A DNA stretch of 59,888 nt. Source: DASXBJ01 sp036491755. GTDB lineage: Bacteria > Chloroflexota > Dormibacteria > Dormibacterales > Dormibacteraceae. The notes below the pieces were generated by a model. That model saw only the letters and a program-made list of their open reading frames with translations. It was not told the origin of the DNA and ran no database searches. A program made the translations under genes and the position numbers. Positions 15,412 to 24,725 of this stretch are shown piece by piece. Position 1 is the first letter of the stretch, and each line of letters opens with the position of its first letter. The stretch spans positions 1-59,888 of the forward strand of contig DASXBJ010000075.1 in the NCBI GenBank assembly GCA_036491755.1, in the 5' to 3' direction.

Positions 15412-17889
15412 ATGAGCACGCCCAACCCCGGCGACGTCCTCCCGCTGTGGAATCCGGAGATTCCAGGCGAGGAGATCCAGGCCGGCCGCCTTGGCATCCG
15501 GGTCCGCCCCGGCACCCCTGCCGCCGCCAAGGTCCTGGCGCTGGAGGCCGCAGGCGGAGCCGAGCTGTTGCGCCAGGTGCTCGAGGAGCAGAAGCTCATC
15601 GACGGCACGTACACCGTCGTCAAGCCCGACAAGCCGCTCGAGTTCATGGGCCAGGTCAGCACCACGCTGCTCACCGGCAAGCTCGGCAGGACGCCCATGG
15701 GCCTTGCTCTCGAGATCACCGACTGGCAGGACCTCGACGGCGAGTACGAGATGGAGAAGAACCGCCTGCGGCTGCGCTACCAGGAGCTGCACGTGGTCAA
15801 GGAGTGGGATGGCGACCTCGAGGGCTTCACCGCGCTCGGGCTGCGCGAGCAGGCCAAGACGCTGCCCATCCTCGATTCGACGATGCGGTTCATCGAGCAC
15901 CTGCGCGACTACCGCGAGAAGCTTGCCGAGGCCGCTGTGAGGCGATACGAGGCCACCGAGCAGTGGATGGAATGCCCGAAGTGCGAGACCGAGGTCCCGA
16001 CCTCCAACGGCATCCACTGCCCTGAATGCGGCGAGGACATGCGCGGTGGCGAGTACGTGCGCGCGAACCTGCATCTGGTCGACGACGCGGACGGCCGCAT
16101 CTATCGCGGCATCGATTCCCTAACGGTCCGGTCGGCCGGCTTCCCCGAATACCGCGGGATGTCCCTGGATCGAATCCAGGGCTCGAACCTGTGGGTGAGC
16201 TTTCGGCGCTACGACCCGCTGCCCGACGAAGGGATAGTCCTGCCGACGGCGAGCGTCGAGATGTTCGAGGCGCAGCGCTCGGTGATCCGGCAGCTGCAGA
16301 TCGGCAGCCCGCGCACGGGCGCGCTCGCCGCGGAGCTGGCCGACACCGGCTGGCTGGGCAGCCCGCCCCGCGTGGCGCTGGACGGCAAGAAAGCACACCA
16401 CCTGCCGGACCCCAACGAAGAGCAGGCCGAAGCCGTGGCCCGCGTCATGGGCATGCGGCCGGGCCAGCTCTACCTGATCCAGGGGCCTCCGGGCACAGGC
16501 AAGACCACGGCGATCGTGGAATCGATCCGCCGCATCCTGGCCCGCAACCCCAACGCATCGATCCTTCTGTCCTCGCACTCCAACGACGCGGTCGACACCG
16601 GCCAGGAGCGCCTGCTCGGCTTCTCGCACGTGCGCCAGGCCCGCATCGCCGAACCCGGCAAGGTGCCCCGCCGCCTGCGGCCGACGCTAGTCGAAGGCGA
16701 CGACCTCGAGCCGTACAACCTGGTGGCCGGCACATGCAACAGGCTCGCCATCGACTCGCGCCTTCGCTTCAAGGTGTTTGACTGGCTGATCCTCGACGAG
16801 GCCAACAAGGTGCGCGCGAACGAGGCGCTCGCCCTCATGCCGATCGCCAAGCGCTGGGTGATGATCGGCGACTTGAAGCAGCTGCCGCCGGTCATGGAGG
16901 AGGCGGCTTCGACCTTCAAGATCGAGCAGCCCCTCGATCAGGTCGTGCGTGACGACAGCTTCTACGGCTGGATCTGGGACAGGGTGCCCGCAGGCTCGCG
17001 GATCATGCTGCCTCGGCAGTACCGCATGCGCGAGCCCATCGGGCGCGTCGTGTCGGACCTCTTCTACGACGGCAAGCTGATCCACGAGTCGCCAAGCCCG
17101 CGCATGCCGCTGCCGTGGCCTTTCGACCGCGAGCTCGTATGGGTCGACACCGGCGCCCAGGACGAGTATCGCGACGCCCAGCGCTCGGTCGCCAACGAGT
17201 TCGAGGTGGCGCTCTGCAAGGACATCACCTCGATCATCAGGCGCCGCGTTCGCAAGGCCAAGCTCGCTGTGATCGCGATGTACAACTCGCAGGTCAACCG
17301 CCTGCAGTCAGCGCTCAAGGGCATCGTGCCGCCCGAGGACATCGAGTCCGTCGACGCTTTCGAAGGCCGCGAATCGGACGGCGTGATCCTGTCCCTTGTC
17401 CGATCCAACGACCGGGCGGCGATCGGGTTCCTGAACGACCCCAACCGCGTCAACGTCGCCATCTCGCGCGCCAAGAAGATTCTCGTCATCGTCGGCGACT
17501 CCAAGACCGTCATCGGGGGCGCGCCCGAGCTCTTCGGGCCTCTCTTCGAGCACGCCAAGGAGGAGGGCCTCGTGGCCGGGGTGGGAGCGGTTGTGACCGC
17601 GTGCCAGCGCGTCGGGATCCGTTCCCAGGTGCAGCGGCTCTCACGGCCCAACCGCGGCGACCGGCGCACGAGGAGGCGCCGGCGCGGCCAGCGGCTGCCG
17701 GGCGATGCCGCCGCCAATGGCGATGCCGCCGCGGCTGCGAACGGAGCGGAGCCGATCGCCGTCCTGGATGGGGGCGACCACCTGGCCAACGCGAACGCGA
17801 ACGGGAATGGCGCCGCCGAGCCGCGGCTGCCGGTCGCCGAGCCACAGGCCAATCCAGGCGCCGAGCCCTCGGAGCACTCCCCCGAATAG
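15412..17889 (+). CDS. Upf1-like superfamily 1 DNA/RNA helicase with zinc ribbon
   Basis: 825 residues. An N-terminal domain contains a zinc ribbon (C188-PK-C191 and C203-PE-C206). Walker A GPPGTGKT is at 358-365; the Walker B variant LDEAN at 461-465 replaces DEAD/DECQ; GDLKQLPPV (motif III), a QYRM motif, and the C-terminal VDAFEGRESDGVILSLVRSN and NVAISRAKK motifs complete the helicase. The last 110 residues are low complexity: an Arg-rich patch (RRTRRRRRGQR) then Ala/Asn/Gly/Pro repeats, probably disordered and nucleic-acid binding. Monocistronic or co-transcribed with the HIT gene 39 nt downstream. Substrate (DNA or RNA) unclear. Confidence 0.9.
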   Translation: MSTPNPGDVLPLWNPEIPGEEIQAGRLGIRVRPGTPAAAKVLALEAAGGAELLRQVLEEQKLIDGTYTVVKPDKPLEFMGQVSTTLLTGKLGRTPMGLALEITDWQDLDGEYEMEKNRLRLRYQELHVVKEWDGDLEGFTALGLREQAKTLPILDSTMRFIEHLRDYREKLAEAAVRRYEATEQWMECPKCETEVPTSNGIHCPECGEDMRGGEYVRANLHLVDDADGRIYRGIDSLTVRSAGFPEYRGMSLDRIQGSNLWVSFRRYDPLPDEGIVLPTASVEMFEAQRSVIRQLQIGSPRTGALAAELADTGWLGSPPRVALDGKKAHHLPDPNEEQAEAVARVMGMRPGQLYLIQGPPGTGKTTAIVESIRRILARNPNASILLSSHSNDAVDTGQERLLGFSHVRQARIAEPGKVPRRLRPTLVEGDDLEPYNLVAGTCNRLAIDSRLRFKVFDWLILDEANKVRANEALALMPIAKRWVMIGDLKQLPPVMEEAASTFKIEQPLDQVVRDDSFYGWIWDRVPAGSRIMLPRQYRMREPIGRVVSDLFYDGKLIHESPSPRMPLPWPFDRELVWVDTGAQDEYRDAQRSVANEFEVALCKDITSIIRRRVRKAKLAVIAMYNSQVNRLQSALKGIVPPEDIESVDAFEGRESDGVILSLVRSNDRAAIGFLNDPNRVNVAISRAKKILVIVGDSKTVIGGAPELFGPLFEHAKEEGLVAGVGAVVTACQRVGIRSQVQRLSRPNRGDRRTRRRRRGQRLPGDAAANGDAAAAANGAEPIAVLDGGDHLANANANGNGAAEPRLPVAEPQANPGAEPSEHSPE

Positions 17890-17928
17890 AGTTTCCCGTC
17901 GCGTTCGCCTTAAGCTTCGCCCTGCGAA

Positions 17929-18366
17929 TTGGCTGACGAGTGCGTCTTCTGCGCGATCATCCGCGGGGAATCACCCGCGAGCCTCACCTATCAGGACGAT
18001 AGCGTCGTCGCCTTCATGGACGTTCAGCCGATCACGCATGGACACATGCTGGTCGCGCCGCGTGCGCACGCTGTGCTCATGGCGGACCTCGACGACTCGG
18101 TGGCGATGCGCACGTTCCGCGTCGCGCGCAAGCTCGCTTCGCTCGCGCGAACGACGCTGGGCGCGAGCGGCGTCAACCTCTTCGTCGCCGACGGCGAGGT
18201 CGCGTTCCAGGACGTGCCTCACTTCCATGTGCACGTGATTCCTCGATATCCGAACGACGGTTTCGGGCTCACGTTTCCGCCGGGGTACGACAGGCCCCCG
18301 AGCCGGGCCGAGCTGGAGACGATCGCGGCCGCGATTCGCGCGGCAGACGAGCCTGCCGCTACGTGA
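17929..18366 (+). CDS. HIT-family nucleotide hydrolase/transferase
   Basis: 145 residues. Catalytic triad H98-x-H100-x-H102 in HFHVHVIPRY; N-terminal C5-x2-C8 is part of the zinc site seen in many Hint-type HIT proteins. MDVQPITHGHMLVAPRAH is the conserved nucleotide-binding strand. Likely a purine nucleoside phosphoramidase or dinucleotide polyphosphate hydrolase in the cytoplasm. The TTG start at 17929 gives the canonical N-terminus (ADECVFCAI). Its 3' end overlaps the convergent lipoprotein gene by 8 nt. Confidence 0.93.
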   Translation: MADECVFCAIIRGESPASLTYQDDSVVAFMDVQPITHGHMLVAPRAHAVLMADLDDSVAMRTFRVARKLASLARTTLGASGVNLFVADGEVAFQDVPHFHVHVIPRYPNDGFGLTFPPGYDRPPSRAELETIAAAIRAADEPAAT

Positions 18367-18772
18367 CGGTGACCTGAACCGAATAGACGACGACGTACAT
18401 TGGGCAGGCCGCACCGCTCGGGCAGACCGGCCCGGCGTACGAGTTGACCCGCACGACCCCTGGCGCCCTGGCCTCGAACGCAGCCAGCGTCACTCCGCGT
18501 GCCGCCGTCGCCGCCGGGTCGACGATGGGCGCGAGAATGGATTGGTCTGTGGAGGTCGGGTGCTGCCACGTGTTCATCCCGCTCGCGGCGTGGAGCACGA
18601 CCTCGAGCTTCTGCCCCACGTGCAGCGCCGCTGCGTGATCCTTCTCTGTGACCGTGACATCGAAGCCCCCGAGCCCGGGGCTCGGGCTTGGATTGGAGCC
18701 GGGGGCGGCGGCCACGGCGCCGCAGGCCATGACCATCAGACCGGCGATCGCAGCCAGCAGGGTTTTCTTCAT
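18359..18772 (-). CDS. Small secreted lipoprotein, chagasin/inhibitor I42-like
   Basis: 137 residues. Signal peptide with a VMAC lipobox (C17), a Ser/Pro linker, then a beta-sandwich-like domain: HVGQKLEVVLHAASGMNTWQ, TLAAFEARAPGVVRVNSYA, MYVVVYSVQVTV. The order resembles chagasin-type cysteine-protease inhibitors (a GxxW-like turn after LxVxL), but key loops are not all clear. A C-x6-C pair (GPVCPSGAACP) may form a disulfide. The ATG at 18772 is the only start giving a signal peptide. Single gene, convergent with the HIT gene. Confidence 0.65.
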   Translation of the reverse strand: MKKTLLAAIAGLMVMACGAVAAAPGSNPSPSPGLGGFDVTVTEKDHAAALHVGQKLEVVLHAASGMNTWQHPTSTDQSILAPIVDPAATAARGVTLAAFEARAPGVVRVNSYAGPVCPSGAACPMYVVVYSVQVTVT

Positions 18773-18811
18773 ACGAATAACGAAACGCCTCGGGCGGCGT
18801 TGGGGTAACAC

Positions 18812-20293
18812 GTGACGATCAGACCCAGGACTCGTATACGGCGATTCTGCGCCCTGGCTGCGGCCGGGCTGGTGGCGGCCGCTTGCAGCGGCGGCGGCGG
18901 CAGCCCGACGGCGTCCTCTTCGCGAACCGGGCCGGCCGGCTCTCTGCCGCAGGGTCTCATCGCCTACGTCGCCGACCAGGGGATCGGCGTCCTGGATCCA
19001 GGCACGGGCAAGACCACCATCGTCGCGCCGCTGCCGGCAGCGGGCGCCTTCCTGGTTTCGGGACCGGTGTGGGGCCCCGCGCCCGGTGTCTCCCACCCGG
19101 TCATCTACTTCACAGTCCACGACGCCCGGCCCGCGGAAAGCCGCACCGCGCCGGGGGTGGTGCCGTATGACTGGCTCTTCCGGGTCGACCCCTTCACGGG
19201 CGCCATCGAGCCGATCGCCGCCTCCCAGGATTCGCAGAGCAACGGGCCGATCGGCCTGGTCGCCAACTCACACTACGTCGCGCTGACGGTGGGCTGCTGC
19301 GCGACCTATGAGGTGGACGCGCTGGACCTCACGCAACCGCTGGGGGCTCTGAAGGTGCTCGCCAGGCCGCCCGGCCAGGCGGCGTTCTTCACCGAAGGCG
19401 TGGCGCCGGGCGACTCGGGGCTGATCGCGGTGCGCGAGGTTGCGACAGGCGGCTGGTACTGGCTCAACGCCGACGCCGGCGTGCTCAACCCGTTCCCGCT
19501 GACGCTCGGTCCCGACGACGGCCCGATTGCGATCGCGCCCAACGGGTCCGTGGCCGCCGTGGCGCTGCTCGACCACGGCGCGGTGATCGAGCCGATCAAC
19601 GTGGCGGTGCCCGTAGCCGTGGCCAGCCCGAGCGCGAGCGCCGGCCCAACCGCAAGCGCGGCGCCCAGCCGATCACCGGCATCGGCGACCCCGAGCGCGC
19701 CCACCGCGCCGAAACACGTCAATTCAAAGCTCCCGCATCCCGACGGCCTGGCCTGGAGCCCGGATTCCAAGCAGCTGGCGGTCGCCGTGAACGGCGAGCT
19801 CGAGATCTACAACGCCGCCTCACCCGACGGCACCGCGCCGGCGAACAGATACCTCACGGGCGGCAACGTCGTGGGCGTCTCGTGGTCAGCGCCGATATCC
19901 GGCCAGACCGTGGCCGGAGTCAAGCCGGGCGCGGGCCCGCAAGCGATGGTCGACGGATTGCTCGACGCCACCAAGCTGCCCGCGGCAGCCGACACTCCCC
20001 AAGCGCGGCCGCTGACCAGGGTCTACGTGTGGCAGTTCGACTCGACCAGGGATTCCCCCATCGCATCGATTGCCGACGCGACGCCGGCGGTGCTGGCCAA
20101 GTACGCGCCGCTCAATGCGAGTGTGGTGTTCCACCACTGGGCGCCGTCGGACGTCTGGCCCTTCCTCGGCGGCTGTTTTCGCTACCGAGTCGTCATCACC
20201 GGCAGCATCCCGCCAACAGCGACGACGGTCGGCCTCGCAGGCAGCACGCTCTGCTCGGGCTCGACCGCGACTCCCACGGCCAAACCCACATAA
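18812..20293 (+). CDS. Secreted beta-propeller-like lipoprotein of unknown function
   Basis: 493 residues. Signal peptide with AAAC lipobox (C25), then blade-like repeats (GLIAYVADQGIGVLDPGTGK; LAWSPDSKQLAVAVNGELEIYN) typical of TolB/WD40-type propellers. A Ser/Pro/Ala/Thr-rich low-complexity linker (about 270-310) splits two halves. Cysteine pairs (GCCATYE; CFRYR...LCSG) suggest extracellular disulfides. GTG start at 18812. Divergent from the chagasin-like lipoprotein, 39 nt apart. Role unknown; probably an envelope-attached binding or scaffold protein. Confidence 0.7.
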   Translation: MTIRPRTRIRRFCALAAAGLVAAACSGGGGSPTASSSRTGPAGSLPQGLIAYVADQGIGVLDPGTGKTTIVAPLPAAGAFLVSGPVWGPAPGVSHPVIYFTVHDARPAESRTAPGVVPYDWLFRVDPFTGAIEPIAASQDSQSNGPIGLVANSHYVALTVGCCATYEVDALDLTQPLGALKVLARPPGQAAFFTEGVAPGDSGLIAVREVATGGWYWLNADAGVLNPFPLTLGPDDGPIAIAPNGSVAAVALLDHGAVIEPINVAVPVAVASPSASAGPTASAAPSRSPASATPSAPTAPKHVNSKLPHPDGLAWSPDSKQLAVAVNGELEIYNAASPDGTAPANRYLTGGNVVGVSWSAPISGQTVAGVKPGAGPQAMVDGLLDATKLPAAADTPQARPLTRVYVWQFDSTRDSPIASIADATPAVLAKYAPLNASVVFHHWAPSDVWPFLGGCFRYRVVITGSIPPTATTVGLAGSTLCSGSTATPTAKPT

Positions 20294-20302
20294 GCTGACC
20301 TC

Positions 20303-21829
20303 GTGGCCCAGCTCGACTTCCTGGCCAGTCACGCGGAGTCGATGCCGGACAAGCCTGCCGTGATCCTCGGCGATCGGTCCGTGAGCTTTGCCGAGATGAA
20401 CCGGCGAGCCAACCAGGTCGCGCGTGCGTTCGCGGGACTCGGCTGCGCGGCCGAGGACCGCGTCGCCCTGATGTCATCCAACTCGATCGAGGGCAGCGAG
20501 CTGGCAGCCGCCATGCGACGCCTGGGCGTGATCGCGGTGCCCGTGAACTACCGCCTGAGGGGCGCCGAGGTGGCCTACGTCGTCAACGACTCGGGGGCGA
20601 AGGTGGTCGTGGCCGGAGCCGAGCACGTCCGCATCGTCGACGAGGCTCGCCCAGAGGTCAGCGCCCAGGTGCGGTTCATCGCGATCGGAGATCTCGTGCC
20701 GTCAGGGTGGATCGGCTACCAGGAGCTGACCTCTCATCTGCCCGACGGACCGCTTCCGGGCGCGGAGGCCGCCGGGCTTGGTCCCACCATGATCTACACC
20801 TCTGGCACGACCGGCCACCCGAAGGGCGCGTGGCGCCCGCACGGGGTTGACGTCCCGCACGTGCTCCAGCTGATCTCGACGTTTGAGCTCACGCAATCCG
20901 ACGTGCACCTGATGTGCGGGCCGGGCTACCACAGCGCGGTTTCTCTCTTCGGCGCGCTTCACGGGCTGCTTGGCGCAACCGTCGTCCTGCAGCCCAGGTT
21001 CGACGCGGCCGGCGCGATCGACCTCATCCAGCGGCATCGTGTGACGACCACATTCATGGCGCCGACGCTCCTGCAGCGGTTGCTCGACGAACAGGAGGCG
21101 CGTCCCAAAGACCTGTCGTCCCTTCGATCGGTGCTGCTCGGCGCCGCGCCCTGCCCATACCCGCTCAAGGTTCGCGCGGAGCGATTGCTGGGCCAGGTCC
21201 TGTGGGAGTTCTACGGGGCAACCGAGACCGGCATCAGCACCGTGCTGCGACCCGAGGACCAGCTGCGCAAGCCGGGCTCGTGCGGCACGGCTCTGCCAGG
21301 GCACGAGATCAAGCTGGTGCTGCCCGACGGCTCGGATGCGGCGAACGGCGTGCCCGGCGAGCTCATGGTGCGCAACCCGTGGCTCGCGGAGTACTACCTG
21401 CGCCCCGATGCCACGAGCGCGGGCTTCCATGACGGATTCTTCTCGGTCGGCGACATCGCGTATCGGGATGACGACGGCTTCTTCTTCATCTGCGACCGCC
21501 AGATCGACATGATCATCTCGGCCGGCATGAACATCTACCCCGCCGAGATCGAGGCCGTGCTGCATGCGCACCCGGCGGTGATGGACGCTGCGGTGATCGG
21601 CGTGCCGGACGACCATTGGGGCGAGTCCGTCAAAGCGGTCGTGCAGCTGCGCCCGGGGATGAGCGTGTCTGAGCCCGAGCTCATCGAATTCTGCGCTGAG
21701 CGCCTCGCCGGCTACAAGAAACCGCGATCGATCGACTTCGCCGGCGAGCTGCCGCGAGACGCCGCAGGCAAGCTGCTGAAACGGAAGATCCGGGAGCCCT
21801 TCTGGGCCGGGGCCGGGCGGCAGATCTGA
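20303..21829 (+). CDS. AMP-forming acyl-CoA synthetase
   Basis: 508 residues of the ANL superfamily. P-loop-like motif YTSGTTGHPKGA near residue 165; A5 motif FYGATETG; A7/A8 hinge SVGDIAYRDDDGFFFICDRQIDMIISAGMNIYPAEIE; catalytic lysine in the C-terminal DAAGKLLKRKIRE. It activates a carboxylic acid to an acyl-adenylate, then an acyl-CoA. Substrate unclear; similar proteins act on medium/long-chain fatty acids or aryl acids. GTG start at 20303, 9 nt after the preceding lipoprotein stop. Confidence 0.92.
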   Translation: MAQLDFLASHAESMPDKPAVILGDRSVSFAEMNRRANQVARAFAGLGCAAEDRVALMSSNSIEGSELAAAMRRLGVIAVPVNYRLRGAEVAYVVNDSGAKVVVAGAEHVRIVDEARPEVSAQVRFIAIGDLVPSGWIGYQELTSHLPDGPLPGAEAAGLGPTMIYTSGTTGHPKGAWRPHGVDVPHVLQLISTFELTQSDVHLMCGPGYHSAVSLFGALHGLLGATVVLQPRFDAAGAIDLIQRHRVTTTFMAPTLLQRLLDEQEARPKDLSSLRSVLLGAAPCPYPLKVRAERLLGQVLWEFYGATETGISTVLRPEDQLRKPGSCGTALPGHEIKLVLPDGSDAANGVPGELMVRNPWLAEYYLRPDATSAGFHDGFFSVGDIAYRDDDGFFFICDRQIDMIISAGMNIYPAEIEAVLHAHPAVMDAAVIGVPDDHWGESVKAVVQLRPGMSVSEPELIEFCAERLAGYKKPRSIDFAGELPRDAAGKLLKRKIREPFWAGAGRQI

Positions 21830-21835
21830 TGCCGC

Positions 21836-22759
21836 CTAGCTGAGCAGCGGCAGGAGGAACTCCAGGGAACGGCTGATGCGCCCGAGGGGGCGGTCGTCCG
21901 GCGTGCTGAGGCGCGTTTCCTGCTCCAGCGCGTACCAACCCCGATAGTTCGCCTTGCGGAGCGCTTCGATCACCTGCGCCACCGGCGCGCCCCCCTCGCC
22001 CAGGGGCTTGTAAAGGCCCAGGTCGACCGCCTCGGCATAGTCCACGGTGCCGTCCCCGACCTGCTTGGCGAGCTCCGGATCGACATCGTTGAGCTGCACG
22101 TGGCGAATGCGCCCGCCCGCGATTTCCAGCACCTCCAGCGGATCGGCGCCGCTGAGCACGAGGTGTGAGATGTCGAGGCAGATTCCCGCCTCGGATCCGA
22201 CGAGCAGCCGCTCGATGTCCTCCGGCCCCTGGATGGTGCTCCCAAAGCGTGGCTGGACCGCGAGCCGCAGCCGGTGGCGCGCGGTGACGTGCTCGACCGA
22301 ACCGACCAGGTTCAAAAGGTGGGCCCACTCCACGTTGGACAGCACGATTCCGTGGGCGCTCCTCGATACGCGGTCGGGGATGGCCGAGAGGACGAGGGTG
22401 TCGGCGCCGAGGACCGACAGCCAGTTGGCGTGCCCGTCTATGTGCGCGAGCTCGGGGCCGCGGATGTCGTGGTGGTGCAGAACGGCGCGCACGTGGCCTG
22501 CAACGATCTTGAGGCGGTGCCGCCGCAGAAGGGTCCTGGCCAGGTCGCTGCGGTCGGGCAGAAAGCCGGACGGCCCCGCCGTGATCGCGCCCTCCCCGAC
22601 AGCGGCTGCTTCGGACAGCACTCGTTCGACGTCCAGCTGATGCCCGCCGTCATTCGATTCCGCGATGCCCCAGCACGACGGCGAGAGGGCGAGACGGTGG
22701 ACCGACCTCCCGCGCGAGGAACTCAAACCCGGGATGGCGCGTGCGTTGCGTGAGATCAC
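21836..22759 (-). CDS. Xylose-isomerase-like TIM-barrel protein (IolE/sugar epimerase type)
   Basis: 307 residues of the AP endonuclease 2/xylose isomerase-like fold. CLDISHLVLSGADPLEVLE, IRHVQLNDVDPELA and YRGWYALEQETRL carry the metal-binding D, H and E ligands typical of inosose dehydratase IolE and ketose epimerases. The first 20 residues are unlike the fold; GTG at 22759 is the only start seen that keeps the SPSCWGIAES strand. Convergent with the acyl-CoA synthetase. Exact substrate not inferable. Confidence 0.78.
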   Translation of the reverse strand: MISRNARAIPGLSSSRGRSVHRLALSPSCWGIAESNDGGHQLDVERVLSEAAAVGEGAITAGPSGFLPDRSDLARTLLRRHRLKIVAGHVRAVLHHHDIRGPELAHIDGHANWLSVLGADTLVLSAIPDRVSRSAHGIVLSNVEWAHLLNLVGSVEHVTARHRLRLAVQPRFGSTIQGPEDIERLLVGSEAGICLDISHLVLSGADPLEVLEIAGGRIRHVQLNDVDPELAKQVGDGTVDYAEAVDLGLYKPLGEGGAPVAQVIEALRKANYRGWYALEQETRLSTPDDRPLGRISRSLEFLLPLLS

Positions 22760-22849
22760 CGCGCAGAGATTACCCTTCTGTCAAGCGATGGCCCAACTCC
22801 GTCCGTCTCGCGAGCGCCGCCCCAGCCACCGGCGTCCAGCCAGGCCGCT

Positions 22850-23287
22850 GTGACCGACGAGCACTACGGCGTCAGGGCCCTCCCCGAGATTTACAGGGAG
22901 TGGTCCACCACGGGCATGGTGGCCAACATCGGAGCGCGACTCGTCGAGGTGGGGCATGGCAGGCTCGTCCTGGAAGGCACGCTGACGGCCGAGGGACACG
23001 GGTTTCCGACCTCCCGCGGCACCGTCGTGCACGGCGGCGCCATCGCGACCCTGGCGGACGAGGCGCTGGCCTCGGTTGCGTTCACCGTCGCGGAGGAGGG
23101 CGAGACCACCGTCACGGCCGACCTCAAGGTCGACTATCTCCGGCCCGCCCGGCCGGGCCGCCTCATCGCCCGCGCCACGGTTCGTCACCGCACGCGCCGC
23201 CTCGCCTTCTGCGAGGTCACCGTCGAGCAGGGCGGCGGGCAGATCGTCGCGGAGGCGCGGGCGGTGATCGCCTACGTCAAAGCCTGA
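22850..23287 (+). CDS. PaaI-type hotdog-fold acyl-CoA thioesterase
   Basis: 145 residues. The PaaI motif TVVHGGAIATLADEA at about 58-72 carries the catalytic region; the TADLKVDYLRPARPGRLIARA strand pair completes the hotdog fold. Hydrolyses aryl- or acyl-CoA thioesters, typically as a tetramer. GTG start at 22850. Divergent from the TIM-barrel gene and convergent with the Asp-box protein. May recycle CoA from the acyl-CoA synthetase pathway 1 kb away, but this is speculation. Confidence 0.9.
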   Translation: MTDEHYGVRALPEIYREWSTTGMVANIGARLVEVGHGRLVLEGTLTAEGHGFPTSRGTVVHGGAIATLADEALASVAFTVAEEGETTVTADLKVDYLRPARPGRLIARATVRHRTRRLAFCEVTVEQGGGQIVAEARAVIAYVKA

Positions 23288-23290
23288 CGG

Positions 23291-24616
23291 TCAGCCGGCA
23301 GGATTGAAGTCGCCCGTATTGATCACGGGCAGCAGCACCATCCGCCAGTTCACGCCGCCGTCCGCGGTCGACTCGAGCACCGGTCGAGCGCCCGCCATCG
23401 CGGCAAACAGGGCGTGCTTTGCGTCGAGGATCTGCAGCGATCCCGCCACCGGCTGCGGAACGCCGAGTCTGCGGTGAGGCGTCCACGTGGCGCCGCCGTC
23501 TGAGCTCTTCGACCACTCGCCGGATCCGATCCACCACCAGTTCCGCTCGTTCGTGTAAGCGATGGCTCCCGCGGCGACAGGCGGTGCAATGACGCCCCAC
23601 GACGCACCTCCGTCGAGCGATCCCAGATCCACCGCATTGGGGGCCTCGGACTGGGCCAGAGGACCGATGGCGAGGCTGTTGTTCAGGATCCTGTACGTGT
23701 AGCTGACGGCCGACCCGCCGTCGTAGGCCCGCACCGTCAGCGGCGGATACCAGACGATGGTCGCCCCCTGGCCCGAACGGCCGACGGTGGGAGAAAAGTT
23801 GACGACCGTGGCCACGACTCCCGTTCCCGTCGTCGGCCAGGCGGAGACGAAGAACTGGCCTGTCGCCGGCCAGCGGCCCGCGGGCGCCGGAAGCGCCACG
23901 CGCTGCCAGCTCGTCCCGCCGTCGACGGACCTGTAGGCCGAGGCGGAGCCCGACTCGGAGTCGAGCCAGCCGGCGGACCTATCCGAGAAATGCACCGCGA
24001 ACACCTGGTCAGAGGCGGGTATCGGCGAGCCGAGATCGCTCCAGGTGTTGCCGCCGTCCTCTGTGCGGTACAGGTTTGAGAGTGGCAGGCTGTCGGCGCC
24101 GGTGGCAATGAGCATCCAGCCGTCATCAGGGGTGACGAAGCTCATGGACTGCACGAATGCGCCGGCGCTGAACGACACCTGCTGCTGCCAGGTGCTGCCG
24201 CCGTCCACGGTCCGGTAGATGAGAGGGCGCGCCCCGATGAGGGCGAACATTCCATCGTGCCGATCAAAGAAGCGCAGGAAGGTGTCGTGCCCGCCGGTTG
24301 GATGCGACAGCTGGCGCGTCCAGTGTCCGCCCGCATCAGCGGTGTGGAGGATCGTGAAATCGCCTGAGTCGAGAATCCCCACCACCCAGCCGGTCCGCGG
24401 GTCGACGAAATCGACCGCGGCCAGCTGAAATCCAGCCGGCGGCGCCGGGATGGCGGGAGCGCCGGTCGTGCTTGGACCCGGCAACGCGGGATGTAGGTAC
24501 GCGATTGCCGTGGCCGTGATGGCCACCACCGAGACAGCGATCAGGGCCAGAGCGCGGCGAGCGTGCGCCGGGCCGGATGCCGCCTCCTGCCAGGGCTCCG
24601 GTTCGTGCACCTCCAT
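23291..24616 (-). CDS. Membrane-anchored Asp-box (BNR) repeat beta-propeller protein
   Basis: 441 residues. One N-terminal membrane segment (ALALIAVSVVAITATAIAYL, about 22-41), a Pro/Ala linker, then a propeller with repeated Asp-box turns: TADAGGHWTRQ, TVDGGSTWQQ, TEDGGNTWSD, SVDGGTSWQR, SLDGGASWGV, SSDGGATWTP and TADGGVNWRM. This is the architecture of Ycf48-like or sialidase-type propellers, without sialidase catalytic residues seen. Faces the cell exterior. ATG at 24616. Function unknown. Confidence 0.82.
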   Translation of the reverse strand: MEVHEPEPWQEAASGPAHARRALALIAVSVVAITATAIAYLHPALPGPSTTGAPAIPAPPAGFQLAAVDFVDPRTGWVVGILDSGDFTILHTADAGGHWTRQLSHPTGGHDTFLRFFDRHDGMFALIGARPLIYRTVDGGSTWQQQVSFSAGAFVQSMSFVTPDDGWMLIATGADSLPLSNLYRTEDGGNTWSDLGSPIPASDQVFAVHFSDRSAGWLDSESGSASAYRSVDGGTSWQRVALPAPAGRWPATGQFFVSAWPTTGTGVVATVVNFSPTVGRSGQGATIVWYPPLTVRAYDGGSAVSYTYRILNNSLAIGPLAQSEAPNAVDLGSLDGGASWGVIAPPVAAGAIAYTNERNWWWIGSGEWSKSSDGGATWTPHRRLGVPQPVAGSLQILDAKHALFAAMAGARPVLESTADGGVNWRMVLLPVINTGDFNPAG

Positions 24617-24725
24617 GGGCTCTCCGCCAGATTAGCCCGGCTGGGCGGCGTTAACCTGTTTCCAGCTCACGCGCCCCTCCGTCGATCCCTCGCCGAGACC
24701 TTGCCCCAGGGGTAGATTGGTCCGA

